A stretch of 64,000 nt of DNA from Cranoglanis bouderius (GCA_023630585.1 CM042567.1:1885001-1949000); one strand, 5' to 3'; shown: positions 25,401 through 36,394, counted from the stretch's first letter. Made by a program: numbers and translations. The notes: generated from the sequence alone by a model not told the origin.

Positions 25401-27962
25401 TCAATCCAGATCGGTGATTTCTCTCCCTCCTCCTCCTCCTCCTCTGAGAAAATTGTAAAACAAACTAACTCTTTTTGACCGACTCTGGAGTCTGATTTTT
25501 TATTATTTTAAAAAAAATGTATTTAAATTTATACGAAAAACTCTTTTGACCTCGCTTTATTTGGGCTTAATCCCACTTTATATTCACACGTCATGATATC
25601 ACATGGTTTAGAATGGATTTCTAGAAATAAATGAGCGAGCAGTCGTATCTCTGTAAGTCCCAATCATCTAACATCAGACTAAACACTACTTGTTTTTTTT
25701 TTTCTTCACCCTGACGATGTCAATAATAATTAACTCATTTTTCTTTGCCTACGTGTTATCGTTTTGTATTTTGTCTCAGCGTCCTCAGCCTCACCCTGAA
25801 GACGCCGTTCGTGAACCTCCGGTCCGAGAGAGCGGGTCTGAGGCGGAAAGCGCCCGGACGAAGGCAGCAGGTCTCCGTGGACGCGTTCGACGAAGCCGTC
25901 CAGAAACGTTTAGCGAGACATCAAAACCAAGGTGTCGCACCGAGCTCATCTCTCACACCACAGCGCTACCGAATTCTGACTTCTGATTGGTCAGGAGGTG
26001 TCGATTAGTTTTCTATAACAGCAGCTCCGGCAGTAGCGCGTGATTTTTTTAATATTACATTTGAAATAAAAAATAAGATATTTAACAGCTGAAAAATAGA
26101 AACAATTTTAAAAGTTAAAATTTTACATTTTACGAAGTTTAATTATTTTTAAAAATATGTAAAAAAAAATTTACTTGTAAGATTTTTGTATAATTTAGTA
26201 CAATTATTGTACAATTTTAAATTCTTAAATTTTCAGTTTCTTTTTGTTTTTTTTAATGTAAAATTAAATGTACAGTTTTATATATTAAGTACAAAACTTT
26301 AGCACCATATTTTGTTTATCATCAGATTATACAGTAGTGCAGGATGGAAGAACTCTCCAGGACTCGGACTTGCACAAGTTCACTGTGGGTTTGAGTGACA
26401 TCACGGTGCCGGAGCTCACCACAGACGTGATGATGAGCAACACGGAGCTCTACGCCCAGCCACACGCCTCCGCGTCCAAGCTGAGAGACGCTGAAGGAGG
26501 AGTTACGGGGGCTGAGATGAAGAGAGATGATGATGATGATGATGTTGGACAAGAACTTCAAGACGTCGCCCAAGATCAACAAACCCTGTGTGAGAGTAAC
26601 GTCTCTAAAGCTCAACCAGATCCTTCAGAAGACCCGGAGCCGGATTCTCAGAGTCAGGAAGAGGAGGACCTGAGAGAAGGCAAGGAACAGGATCTCTCTG
26701 CTGGCTCGAAAAGGTAACCGGTTCCGGGCGGATTTCAGTCCATCAGTCAGTGCTTTTCGGGTGCCATTAGTTTTACACGTTGTAGTGGGGTAATTAATCT
26801 GTAATCTGTACAGGTCCTACTACGTGATTTTTATTTCTGTTACGTCATCAGTGTGTTTTTCTGCCTCCATCTCTCACAAAATGTAGTCAGTGTCAATAAA
26901 TATTTATTACAGAAGAAGCAACAGGAAGAAGTAAAATTACTGTCTGTGAATCCAGAGAAAACTTCTGACTTTAATTTTTTTTTTAAATAACTTTATTTTA
27001 CAATTGAAAATGTCTGAAGCGTATATATCTCTGACGAATAAACACTACAGGCTCCAGGCTAGGGCTGTTTAATTACTTTTTTTATTTATAGAAATTAAAA
27101 TTTCAGTGTGTGATGAATATTAATGAGCGTGTAATGAATATTAATGAGTGTGTAGTTATTGTAGAGCCTCAGACCGGGTGAACATTAGCAGCAGCTCTAC
27201 TGTGTGTCACACAAGAGCAATGAAAGCCATTTATGATTAGTTTATGTCTAGGTTTTTCTTTGCCTAGACATAAACACTCACCACGTCTCGTTTTCACACA
27301 CGAACGATTCCCAGGATCGGCCGAATCTTAAACGACTTCCTGTTCGGTATTTGCCTGCCCACTACACACGTGTTACTGTTTTGTATTTTGTCTCAGCGTC
27401 CTCAGCCTCACCCTGAAGACGCCGTTCGTGAACCTGCGGTCCGAGAGAGTGGGTCTGAGGCGGAAAACGGCCGGACGAAGGCAGCAGGTCTCCGTGGACG
27501 CGTTCGACGAAGCCGTCCAGAAACGTTTAGCGAGACATCAAAACCAAGGTGCCGCAGTTGCTCTGTTTGTAATTATTATTTTTTTTTATGTAAAGTTTTA
27601 CAATTTTAAAGATTAAGGACAAAATTTTAACATCATATCAGCTGCTTTCACTCAGATGTACAATTTTAAATTGGTAAATTTTCTGTTTAAATTTTTTTTT
27701 TTTTTTAATGTAAAATTTTACAATTATAAATTGTATTAAATGTAAAGTTTTTCCATTTTAGGAAGAATATTAAGTATAAAATTTTAACATCATATTTTAA
27801 CTGCTTCCAGTTTGTGATTATTTGTTTAAAAAAATGTAAATTGTTTATTTATTTATTTATTTATTTAATCACAATATCTCAGAAAATGTATTGTGACATA
27901 ATTAATCAAGATATTGATATAATAATCATATTGCCCAGCCCTACTCATGAAGCTCCTCCTCT

Positions 27963-28000
<38 letters not shown>

Positions 28001-30875
28001 TTTGTTTATCAGATTATACAGTAGTGCAGGATGGAAGAACTCTCCAGGACTCGGACTTGCACAAGTTCACTCTGGGTTTGAGTGACATCACGGTGCCGGA
28101 GCTCACCACAGACATGATGATGAGCAACACGGAGCTCTACGCCCAGCCGCACGCCTCCGTGTCCAAGCTGAGAGACGCTGAAGGAGGAGTTACGGGGGCT
28201 GATGATGATGATGTTGAACAAGAACTTCAAGACGTCGCCCGAGATCAACAAAACCTGTGTGAGAGTAACGTCTCTAAACCTCAACCAGATCCTTCAGAAG
28301 ACCCGGAGCCGGATTCTCAGAGTCAGGAAGAGGAGGACGAGGTGGAAATGATACCTCCATCACAAGAGCGCGAGGCCGTGTCTTTGAGTCCCAAGGATAT
28401 CCCGATCGCTCCGGCCCACGCCATGGTGGATCGTGTGTGTCAGCCTCAGGAGCAGGAGGCGTGCGAGTCCGCGATACAGGAAGCTCAGGTGGAAGAAATG
28501 GACCAGAGAGAAGGCAATAGCCTTCAGGAGGAGGATCCATCGCATCTGCCTCAGCGAATCACGTGGAGAGCGTACCAGTCCGAGGGCGGAGCCTTCACGA
28601 ATGGAGTGATGGAAAGAGGCAGAGGTACGAAGAGCCTCGGGATGAGTCAGGATCCCACGGAGAAACGTGAGTAATCATCAGAGGGTAAAATATGTTATGT
28701 TAAAATAAATATTTCGTCATTTAGTTCGAATTAAAGGCACCTTGAACGCAAAAATCGGATTTCAAAATTATTTTATTTAATATCTCTCCATTGTAAAACA
28801 CTGTCTCAATACGTTGGTTATAAAACCGATTTGGGGGCGGAGCTACATATTGTCTCAGTTTGTGATGTCACTACATAAGCATTAGCGGTTGACCATGTTG
28901 TAACAGAACCAGCTGCAGATGTTGCGTTTTAAGCTTAGATATTTTAATCATTAATAGATGGTAGTTATGACAGTGTTATGCTGTGTGTTTCATATTTGCA
29001 TACTCATGAATATTCATGATCCTGCTGTTTATAATGATGGTAGTTAAAGGTGTTAGTGATGCTTCTGGAAGATTTTTCTATCTGTTTCTTGTGTGTCGAT
29101 AAAACATTTATTGTTCTAATGTAGATCCCTGCACTGAGACAAGAACAGAAGAACTCCAAACTCTTTTAAATTAAATGTATAAATTACGCGAACACAAATG
29201 TAAATCTGCAGCCGTCCCACAGGAACAACGAGACAGACGTGAGAGAAAATCTTCCCAAAGCTGTTCTTACTGACTTTTATCCAACTTTCTAAGAGTGAAA
29301 AGGAGTTCCGGTTACTTTACACTTTTCCTGAAGGTTCTGTGGTATCCATACGCCATCAGAGACACACAACTCGCATGTTCCTCCCTCTGAAAAAGTAGTT
29401 CCATCTCAGAAAGGAGCGATTCGACACGTTTACGGCTTCATTTGTACACGAATATATATTTAACTGAAGCCTTTAACGAAAGACTGAAGACTCGTAGCCC
29501 TCAGACTTTCATTCCTAGTGAGTTTGGAGTTTTTCTGATGCAGGGAAACGAGTCCGAATTCTTGTCTCTGGTAATCTCACACACACACTTGAGTATAACG
29601 GAGCATTCTCATCTCTTGCGTAGATCTGCAGGGTTTCGCTGGTGGAACGGAGCTGGAAGAATTAGTCAGCGTGGAGGAAGAACCGCATCGCAGCCCTCCA
29701 TCGTCCTCCGCCGTCCACACCACAGAGCCTTCGTCATCTGTGACGCATCAGGACAGTTTGGTGGAAAACCCTGATGAGGATGACGTTATTCAAGATCTCG
29801 GCCAATCAGGAAGCGAGGAAGTTGTGGTGTCTGTCCATGTTAGCCCCACTGTAGACTTTCCTGCTGCTGAGGAGGAGGAAGATCAGCAACAGGAAGAGGA
29901 GGAGGAAGAACAGGAGCAGCAACAACATGAACAGGAGGAAGTGCAGGAGGAAGAGGCGGAAGAACAGGTACAGGAGCAGGAAGAGGAGCAGGAAGAGGAG
30001 CAGGAAGAGGAGCAGGAAGAGGCACAGAGCGAAGGTTTGACTTTCACATATCACTAATTTATATACTTTTGTTTTTATTTACTTTTAGCACGTATATTTA
30101 TTATCACAGAGCTCTCCATGCAAACGCCTGGTTTTATTAGACAAAGGAAGCAAGTAGCCACTCCCGGTGCTCTGGCCACGCCCACCGTCCTCAAAGCTCT
30201 GAATGCTGGGTAACCGATTCATGATTTTCAATCAATAAACATTTTTTTGGGATTGGAACCTATGAAAGGCTCACTCTGGTACATATTTTCAGTCCCGCAC
30301 CAAAGGTCGCGAAGCCACGCCCCAAACGCCAGCCTCGGAACGTCTCTGCCGGCGTCCTCCCGAAGAGCTACGTCATGAGCGTGTTTAAACACTTCGCCAA
30401 AACGAAGGTGGCTAGCGACGTCTATCCCGTCATCAGCGACATGTAAGCGGATACAACGAATGTGTTTATGATAGTAGTGTTGTTGTTGTTGTTGTTGTTA
30501 TTATTTATTAAACGCTCTGGGTCGGTGCGCTGATCTCAGACTGCAGAGGTATTTCGATCGTCTGGCGGATGATCTGGAGGCGTATTCCGCTCACGCGAAG
30601 AGGAAAACCATCGAGGTTGAGGATGTTGAACTCCTCATGAGAAGGTGTGTTGGATGTAGAAATCTCAGAGTGACTTCCTGTTTTGGTAAATAAACATGCG
30701 GATCATGTGATCTGTCCCCCCCCCCCACCGTTCTTTCGTTTCTAGGCAGGGCTTTGTGACGGACAGCACTCCGGTCAACGTATTAATCGAGAAATTCCTC
30801 CCGCTCGAGTACAGGAAGCTCCTCATCCCCGTCGCAACCAGCGGAAATAAAGTCGTGCCTGATCGACGGAGATGA
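19140..30875 (+). CDS. cenpt: CENPT, centromere protein T (complete, 15 coding exons, internal duplication)
   Basis: CENP-T links centromeric chromatin (as CENP-T/W/S/X) to Ndc80 at the kinetochore. Exons: 19140-19231, 21394-21508, 21592-21736, 21824-21917, 22439-22575, 22912-22990, 25780-25931, 26326-26713, 27397-27548, 28013-28666, 29624-30034, 30110-30209, 30293-30442, 30540-30644, 30746-30875. All join in phase to 967 aa; human is about 560. The N-terminus (MDSGEEEDVSARVLLRNVL) and TPRGLLRGIIQT (residues 106-117) match the human TPRTLL-type motifs near the Ndc80-binding region. The C-terminus is the histone fold (about 865-950: SYVMSVFKHFAKTKV, ILQRYFDRLADDLEAYSAHA, DVELLMRRQGFVTD). Exons 7-8 and 9-10 are tandem copies. 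Exon 11 encodes a Glu/Gln low-complexity tract, and its donor (aag|gtttga) is weak, so that boundary is the least certain. Confidence 0.93.
19720..21280 (+). mobile_element. Tc1-like transposon copy (Tc1-a) in CENPT intron 1
   Basis: Inverted ends: cagtgctgtgcaaaag/ttttaggcaggtgtg on the left, and cacctgcctaaaactttttg then cgcagtccag on the right. Subterminal sequences are inverted copies as well (atcaattaacaaaata at about 19811 and the inverse near 21176). Length is about 1.56 kb, the normal Tc1 size. No clear TA duplication because the left flank is (CA)n. Confidence 0.85.
20138..21136 (+). pseudogene. Tc1-like transposase relic inside Tc1-a
   Basis: Begins MARLSTATRQKVVILHQ, then hits a stop; frameshifts and stops break the frame. 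The three DDE positions can still be found in different frames: WTDESKFD (about 20583), YDNDPKHTAK (about 20844) and QSPDLNIIESVW (about 20942). It ends AKGGGHTKY and a stop. Inactive. Confidence 0.85.
22373..22430. repeat. (TG)n tract feeding the CENPT exon 5 acceptor
   Basis: About 60 bases of GT ending in tctctcag at 22438. Confidence 0.95.
23310..23778. repeat. 17-bp minisatellite in CENPT intron 6 (continues at 25322-25365)
   Basis: Unit gattagatttgcgttag with variants (gattagagttacattgg and others), about 27 copies. The array is broken by a Tc1-like element and resumes after it. The repeated ttaggattag is loosely telomere-like but is not TTAGGG. Confidence 0.9.
23779..25321 (+). mobile_element. 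Tc1-like transposon copy (Tc1-b), nearly whole, with TA target duplication
   Basis: Starts caggtgcatctcaataaatt and ends with the inverse (aatttattgagatgcacctg). The ends are long inverted repeats of about 200 bp, including aactcaaattgtgaaactcg. Flanked by TA on both sides (23777-23778, 25322-25323). Length 1,543 bp. Inserted into the 17-bp minisatellite. Confidence 0.95.
24078..25041 (+). pseudogene. Tc1-like transposase in Tc1-b, disrupted
   Basis: DD34E transposase of the Tc1 family. It starts MGKTADPTVVQKTIIDTL with a helix-turn-helix (EAGCSQSAVSKH). A lesion near 24215-24240 creates a stop, and the frame reopens at RIVKQNRFKNLSELHKEW. The catalytic region is intact by eye: FSDESKF, FQQDLAPAHAAK and NSPHLNPIENLW. 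A second frameshift in an A-run near 24898 separates the C-terminus (NADELKATVKETW to GAPIKY). Two lesions suggest it is inactive. Confidence 0.9.
25978..26040 (-). repeat. Dispersed repeat family R1, truncated copy in CENPT intron 7
   Basis: ttctgattggtcaggaggtg then gattagttttctataacagc; stops at gcagtagcgcgtg. Confidence 0.55.
26682..28338 (+). repeat. CENPT internal segmental duplication, unit B
   Basis: Direct repeat of unit A. Starts inside exon 8 at aaggaacaggatctctctgc and ends inside exon 10 after gaagaggaggac. The splice donor at 26714 and acceptors at 27396 and 28012 mirror those of unit A, so the extra exons stay in phase. Confidence 0.85.
27969..27999. repeat. (TG)n tract before CENPT exon 10, present only in unit B
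   Basis: Fifteen or so GT units precede the acceptor at 28012; the matching site in unit A (before 26325) has none. Confidence 0.9.
29146..29537. mobile_element. MITE family M2, copy in CENPT intron 10
   Basis: Ends cagaagaactccaaactc and gtgagtttggagtttttctg are inverted repeats. The interior matches the copy at 9991-10373, for example agctgttcttactgactttt and aggttctgtggtatccatac. Confidence 0.85.
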
Positions 30876-31157
30876 AGCGTCCATGCAGATCTCTCTCTCG
30901 CTCTCGCTCTCTCTCTCTCGCTCTCTCTCTCTCGCTCTCTCTCTCGCTCTCTCTCTCATATATCACTGTCCATAAATCTAATTTACTTTGATTTAATGTC
31001 ATTATTCTGAATCTGATTTTTACACAAAATAATTTGTACCTGTTCTATTTAACCTGCCGAGGTTGCAGATGGACACTAAAGGTCAAAATGTATGGTTTTT
31101 TGTTTTTCTTTGTTTGTTTGTTTTTTGTTTCCTTTGGACATCGTGCTGAAGATTATA

Positions 31158-31163
31158 AATAAA
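31158..31163 (+). terminator. cenpt: CENPT polyadenylation signal
   Basis: AATAAA 283 bases after the CENPT stop; a (CT)n tract at 30890-30957 lies within the 3' UTR. Confidence 0.7.
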
Positions 31164-31275
31164 GCTTTAAATATGCTGCTGTAGAAATGATTCATTTTAG
31201 TCTGTATCGTACATTTAGTCGTTACACCACTATCCACTCATTTGCACTCCTCAGCTCCACCTACCTAGTCTGTCC

Positions 31276-31925
31276 GTCATGCTGCAAAAGTATTGGGGCC
31301 CCATCCCTGGTCCTGGAGAACCCCATGTCCTGCACATTTCAGTGTTTTTCTGTTTTAATGCAAGCACTGCAACTTGAGTCAGGTGTGTTAGAGGAGAGAA
31401 AACACTTAAATATGCAAGATCAGGGTATAGACTGAGCAACCCAGAAGTGTTTAAAACACTGGAGATGTCCAGTAACGGTGCTGTAGCTGGTTCGTTATCA
31501 TGCTCATTATCATGAATACTTTACTTCAGTATTATTTAGTATTACTATTTATTCCCTACATTTTTATTTAGACCTTTTAAAGTACTTATTCCAAATTCAA
31601 AAGTCTGTTCTTCTCTCATCCAGTGAATGACTGGAAGCTATATGTAATAAATAGGCCATACTCCTGCACATTTTATTTACGTTTCAGTTTTTAAAGCGTA
31701 CAATCAAATTCATCAGTGTAGAAAAGAAATTTGGATTTGCACCAAATTGTTTTTCTTTTTAATTCTTCAATACACCTGAAAGTAGCACTTTTTTTTTTTT
31801 TTAACTTTCACTCATGTGCTAACTTTCAAAGTGGAGGCTTTCACTTAAGTATAATGTTTCAGTACGTTCCCCCCCCCCCTTCTGCTAATGCACAGGGCAG
31901 AGGGGTGCCAATACTTTGTGCAGCG
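31276..31925. mobile_element. Possible inverted-repeat element, about 650 bp
   Basis: Left end gctgcaaaagtattggggcc, right end ggtgccaatactttgtgcag, inverse with a few differences. The same 'aaagtattggcgccc' end motif occurs singly near 4405 (inverted), 9475, 42525 and 59975. Confidence 0.5.
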
Positions 31926-32032
31926 TAGCATACGTGTAGACGATAAAATAACAAATGCCACTTGCATGCAAATAAATAAATGACGTGTTTCAACTGAATG
32001 GGCGTGGCGAAGGACACGCGGTGGCACGTGTT

Positions 32033-32044
32033 TGCGCATGCGCG
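32033..32044. promoter_or_regulatory. NRF1-like palindrome, probable GFOD2 promoter
   Basis: tgcgcatgcgcg matches the NRF1 consensus, in GC-rich sequence about 340 bases before the predicted first donor. Confidence 0.45.
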
Positions 32045-32806
32045 GACTCTCCTCGCTTGTTTCTGTGACCGGACCCGTTTGTGATGATCAGAGATCTCAC
32101 CGCTGTGTTACTGCGATTAATAAAACAACACAGATATTACAGCGGATTAAACAAAAGAAAAGAGGTGAAGAAGTGTGAACCCTACCAGAATGACATGACC
32201 TGAATACCAGCTTTTATTTCCCTCCTGAGGGAAAGTGAGTTTGTCCTGATCTGATCTGATCTAGTCTGATCTGAGGAGGGAGGCGGCCCGGATGCTAGTC
32301 AGGATTCCACTCGGGAGATTTTGGAGAAAAATCGACCATAAAGAAGATTTATGGTTCAGGAAAACATTTCCAAACAAAGTAGTTGAGGTGAGTAAAAAAC
32401 GTTTGATTATTATTTAGTCGCCTAGAAACAGAACTTGGGCGTAATGTTTTTCAACTTTTTATTAGCTAGCTAGCAAGCAAGCTAATCATTAACCTAGCTA
32501 ACTACATTCTCCTCACAGTAGTTTATTGTCCAGTAGTTTATTATTTTTGTTTATTTATAATAATAATTATTATTATTATTATTATTACTGTGATTTGACT
32601 AGTTAGGTCTTTACAAACCATACAATTTACCTACTTTAAACCTTTTTATCCATCCATTTATTTTCAAACATGTCCAAATAACACGCATCTCTATAATGTT
32701 TTACATTACTTAAAATTTACATAACTTTTTCTTTGATTAATTATCACTTGTATTAAATAGTAAATGTAAAGAAAAAGTAATAAAACTCGGAATTATACCT
32801 GCAATT

Positions 32807-32868
<62 letters not shown>

Positions 32869-33106
32869 GTATATATATTTAATGTGTTTATAAGCAAAAT
32901 TGGTTAAGTTTCAGATCTAAAATATTTAACGTTGATGAGCGAAATTATAGAAAATATCTATTTTTGACAAAAATATAATGTTCTTGACGCACGTTTTATT
33001 TATTTATTTATTTAAAAATGTAAATAAAATAAAATAACTTTTAATAATTCTATTTTCTTCTGTAATCTGTAGATACGGATGCATTTTTGTTATTTAAGAT
33101 CGGCTT

Positions 33107-33141
<35 letters not shown>

Positions 33142-33224
33142 GTCTATAGGATCTCCTGATTACGTGGAGCTTCAGCTTCAAACAGGACGTGTGTAATGGC
33201 TGACTGAGTGTGAGTTCAGTAGGC

Positions 33225-33274
<50 letters not shown>

Positions 33275-33280
33275 AGCAGA

Positions 33281-36200
33281 ATGTTGCCGGGTGTGGGTGT
33301 GTTCGGAACGGGGCGGATCGTACGGTCCCTGGTGCCCCTGCTGCAGGAGGAAGGGTTTCCGGTTCAGGCCGTCTGGGGCCGGACGCAGGAGGAAGCGGAA
33401 CGTCTGGCTGACGAGCTCAACATCCCCTTCTCTACCAGCCAGTCAGACGACGTCCTGCTGCGACAGGAAGTCCACCTGGTGTGCATTCTGACGCCGCCGC
33501 CACACACACGCCAGATTGCCGTGAAGGCGTTGGGTGAGACTTTATACTCGTCTCTCGCTTTCTTTATCTCGGCTATCTGTGTACTGAACAGACTGGGTTG
33601 TGTTCCTTCCTCAACCGCACCCAGTACTGTGCTCTCTCACTCACACACACACACACACACACTCCGAGGCCTGAAGGAATTGTTCTTCCCATGTTTCCCC
33701 CCTTTTACTGAAGTTGTGTGTCAGTGTTTTCGTTGCCAAACTGAACAAAAAAACTCCCACCAGATTTACAAAAGTTTCTGATTTCCTTCGTACTCGTCTG
33801 CGTATGCAGACGGGCACCAATCAGCTGCATTCACGGCACGCTTAGCCACACCCACAAAACTCCATAAACGGTGAAGAGAGCTGAAAAAAAGTTCTGCTGC
33901 AAAATCTTCCAGTAATGCAGCTCAGCCACTGCAGCACATCAGCTACCATAAACACACCCACTAACTCCTCCTCCTCTTATAGGGCGCCATTACTTTTGTC
34001 CTCATTGAACGGCTGGTTTTTTTTTTTATAGATTCGTCTTGGAATCGCTTTCATTCAAGGGTTTCAGAGAAAGTCCGTTAAACTGGTGTGTGAGTGAAAT
34101 AAATACGTGATTTAAACGTGACGGTGTAAATAAAATCGTAAGAAAAGTTATACGAATTGAAGACGGTCGGACCGGATGAGGTCCACGTCAGTGGGTGTCC
34201 TTATACATTTCCTGTTTAAAGGCTCCTGAGAAAGATTTACGAGTAAATTAGTCCGTATCCAGCGTGATAAACGAGGCGCGTTGTTATTAAACGTCGAGCA
34301 CAGATGAGACGTTTTGTTTTTCTTTGTTACTTTTACACGGGTCTTACTTTAGCTGCTGTAAGTGGACTGATCTCTTATCGGTGTCTGCAGGGATCGGGAA
34401 GAACGTGATCAGCGAGCAGGCTGCTACTCTGACCGACGCCTGTACGATGGTGACGGCGGCGCGGTATTACCCGCAGCTGATGAGCATCATGAACAACGCG
34501 TTGCGCTTTCTGCCCGCCTTCGTCCTGATGAAGCGGCTGCTCGCGGAGGGGTACTGCGGCACGCTGCAGGTAAACACGCACTTTCACACCTGTTTAGGAG
34601 TTTATAGAGTAGTTTACAGCGAATATAAAAAGTCTACACACCCCTGTTTTTTTGTGATGTAAAAAAAAAAAAAAAACGAACCCAAGATAAATCATTCCCA
34701 GGTCTTTTTCCACCTTTAATGTGATACAGCAACTGAAAAAAAATAAAAAATTCTTGCTAGGGGTGTGTAGACTTATATATCCACTGTATGTAATAATTAT
34801 CACATCTGTTCTAGTCTAGTCTTTCCATTTTATCTCTACTTTTTGTTGACTTTTTATTTTTTTAAAGATGGAGTTTTCAAACTTGTAACTGTATTTAAAA
34901 AAAAAAAAAAATTTTTTTTAATTAATGACCCCCTTCTATTTTATTTTAGGTTCATTAGGGCAAGTCAACTGAAAACCTGTGTGTCTCAAAAGTGGATCAT
35001 TTTTTCTAAATAATCTCCGAAAATTCGCATCAGTTCTACGGCCCCAATTCCGAAAAAGTTGGGACAGTATGGAAAATTATTAACACGTTATTTGATGTTT
35101 TACTTTGTGAATTTGAAATATTTTTGAAAATATACACTCAGTTTCAAATCCGATGACTGCAACACACTCCAAAGAAGTTGGGACAGTCGACCGTTTACCG
35201 CTGTTGGTTAAGTTTAGCGAGCGGAATTTTCCCCCGTTCATCCGTTATGCATTTCTTCAGCTGCGTGACCGCACGGGTCCTTCGTTGCCTTATTTTGCGC
35301 TTCATAACGCGCCACACATTCTCAATGGGAGACGGGTCAGGACTGCGGTCAGGCCATGCTAAGCACTCTCTGCTTACGCAACCGTCCGGGCAGGATGTGG
35401 GTTGGCGTCGTCCTGCTCTGGATGGCAGCACGTGTTGCTCCAAAACGTGTACATATCTTTCTGCATTAATGACGCCCTCATAGATGTGCAAGTTATCCAT
35501 GTCATGGGCACTGACACGCCCCCATAGCGTGACAGACGCTGGCATTTGGACCTGACGCTGATAACAGCTTGGATCATCCTCTTCCTCTTTGGCCCGGAGA
35601 ACACGACGGCTGTTTTGTCCAAAAACTATTTGAAATGTCGACTCGTCGGACCGCAAAAGCTGTGTGATGTGTGTAGTACTGTACTTCCTGATTCCTTTTT
35701 TTTTTTTTTTTACCCCCTGCAGGTGTGTGAAGCGCGTGTGTACGGCGGCTCGTTGCTGAGCCAGTCGTACGGCTGGGCGTGGGAGGAGCTGATGGGCGGC
35801 GGCGGCCTGCACGCGGTCGGTTCTTGCATCATCGACCTCCTGAGCTACCTGACGGGGGAGCGGGCCATCCGCGTGCACGGAATGCTCAGGACCTTCGTGC
35901 GTCACGGTGGCACGGGCGCCGGCATTCGCTCCGTCACGGCCGACGACTACGCCTGCTTTCAGCTGCTCATGGCGGGGGGCGTGGTCTGCAACGTGACGTT
36001 GAACTTTAACCTCCCGGGCGCCGACCTTCACGAGGTCATGCTGGTGGGATCGTCCGGGAGACTGGTGGCCAGGAGCACCGAGCTGTACGGCCAGTGCAAC
36101 AGCACGAAGGGGGAGGAGCTTCTTTTGAGGGACAGCGGCTCGGGGGCGGGGCCTTCGGTCACGGGACTGAAGGCGATGGTGACTCAGCTCCGCCTGTCCT

Positions 36201-36394
36201 TCCAGGCGCAGGAGGACCGGCGGTCGTGGACGCGGCATCCCGTCGCCATGGCGGCTACGTTCGAGGACGGGCTGTACGTCCAGACGGTGGTGGACGCCAT
36301 CAAGAGGTCGAATCGCACCGGAGAGTGGGAGAGCGTGGATGTCAGAACCGAGGACGTAGATCCTAATCAGAACCATAGAACCGGTCCGAACTAA
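33281..36394 (+). CDS. gfod2: GFOD2-type Gfo/Idh/MocA-family protein (3 coding exons)
   Basis: Coding exons 33281-33533, 34391-34569 and 35723-36394 join in phase to 367 aa. The start MLPGVGVFGTG matches the GFOD1/GFOD2 N-terminus and begins the Rossmann fold (G6, G9, G11). Also family-typical: LVCI-TPPPHTRQIAVKALG, YYPQLMSIMNNALRFLPAFV, LMGGGGLHAVG, VTLNFNLPGA, VVDAIKRSNRTGEWESV. GFOD proteins are poorly characterised; GFOD2 has been linked to extracellular matrix and GFOD1 to the cell surface. The position next to CENPT points to GFOD2, but several residues are GFOD1-like (WGRTQEEAE, RQIAVK), so it could be a fish-specific GFOD paralogue. The family EKA motif (EKP in bacteria) reads SEQAA, i.e. 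Lys to Gln at residue 94. The protein is shorter than human GFOD2 (385 aa), partly in the loop after LLLRDS. Confidence 0.9.
35038..35690 (-). pseudogene. Degenerate Tc1-like transposase relic in GFOD2 intron 2
   Basis: The minus strand reads LLRSDESTFQIVFGQNSRR, ASVTLWGRVSAHDMDNLHIY and SPDPSPIENVWRVMKRKIRQ, all Tc1 transposase landmarks. The middle part (QDDANPHPARTVA) is in another frame, so there is a frameshift. The low-coordinate end reads attccgaaaaagttgggaca. The other end is lost. Confidence 0.75.

Larger units (their letters stand above)
22959..26669 (+). repeat. CENPT internal segmental duplication, unit A
   Basis: Spans the 3' part of exon 6, intron 6, exon 7, intron 7 and most of exon 8. 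It is repeated directly at 26682-28338. Unit A is longer mainly because its first intron holds the 17-bp minisatellite and a Tc1-like element. Exons 7 and 9 differ at 4 of 152 bases by my alignment. Confidence 0.85.
31164..33280. other. CENPT-GFOD2 intergenic region and GFOD2 leader
   Basis: No coding exon. Holds a candidate inverted-repeat element (31276-31925), an NRF1-like site at 32033, a probable noncoding GFOD2 exon ending at a consensus donor (gag|gtgagt, 32387/32388), AT and TC microsatellites (32815-32862, 33103-33138), and a possible second leader exon from 33150 with a 3-codon upstream ORF (ATG GCT GAC TGA). A (TG)n tract (33222-33271) precedes the coding exon. Confidence 0.5.

Noticed and set aside
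35546..35722. Upstream extension of the GFOD2 last exon
   Set aside because: The in-frame extension crosses a T-run and the Tc1 relic; the acceptor at 35721-35722 joins in phase with exon 2 and fits the protein family.
35195..36376. 393-aa minus-strand frame opposite GFOD2 exon 3
   Set aside because: The part over 35723-36376 is the shadow of GFOD2; only the 35195-35690 part is meaningful, as a Tc1 transposase relic.
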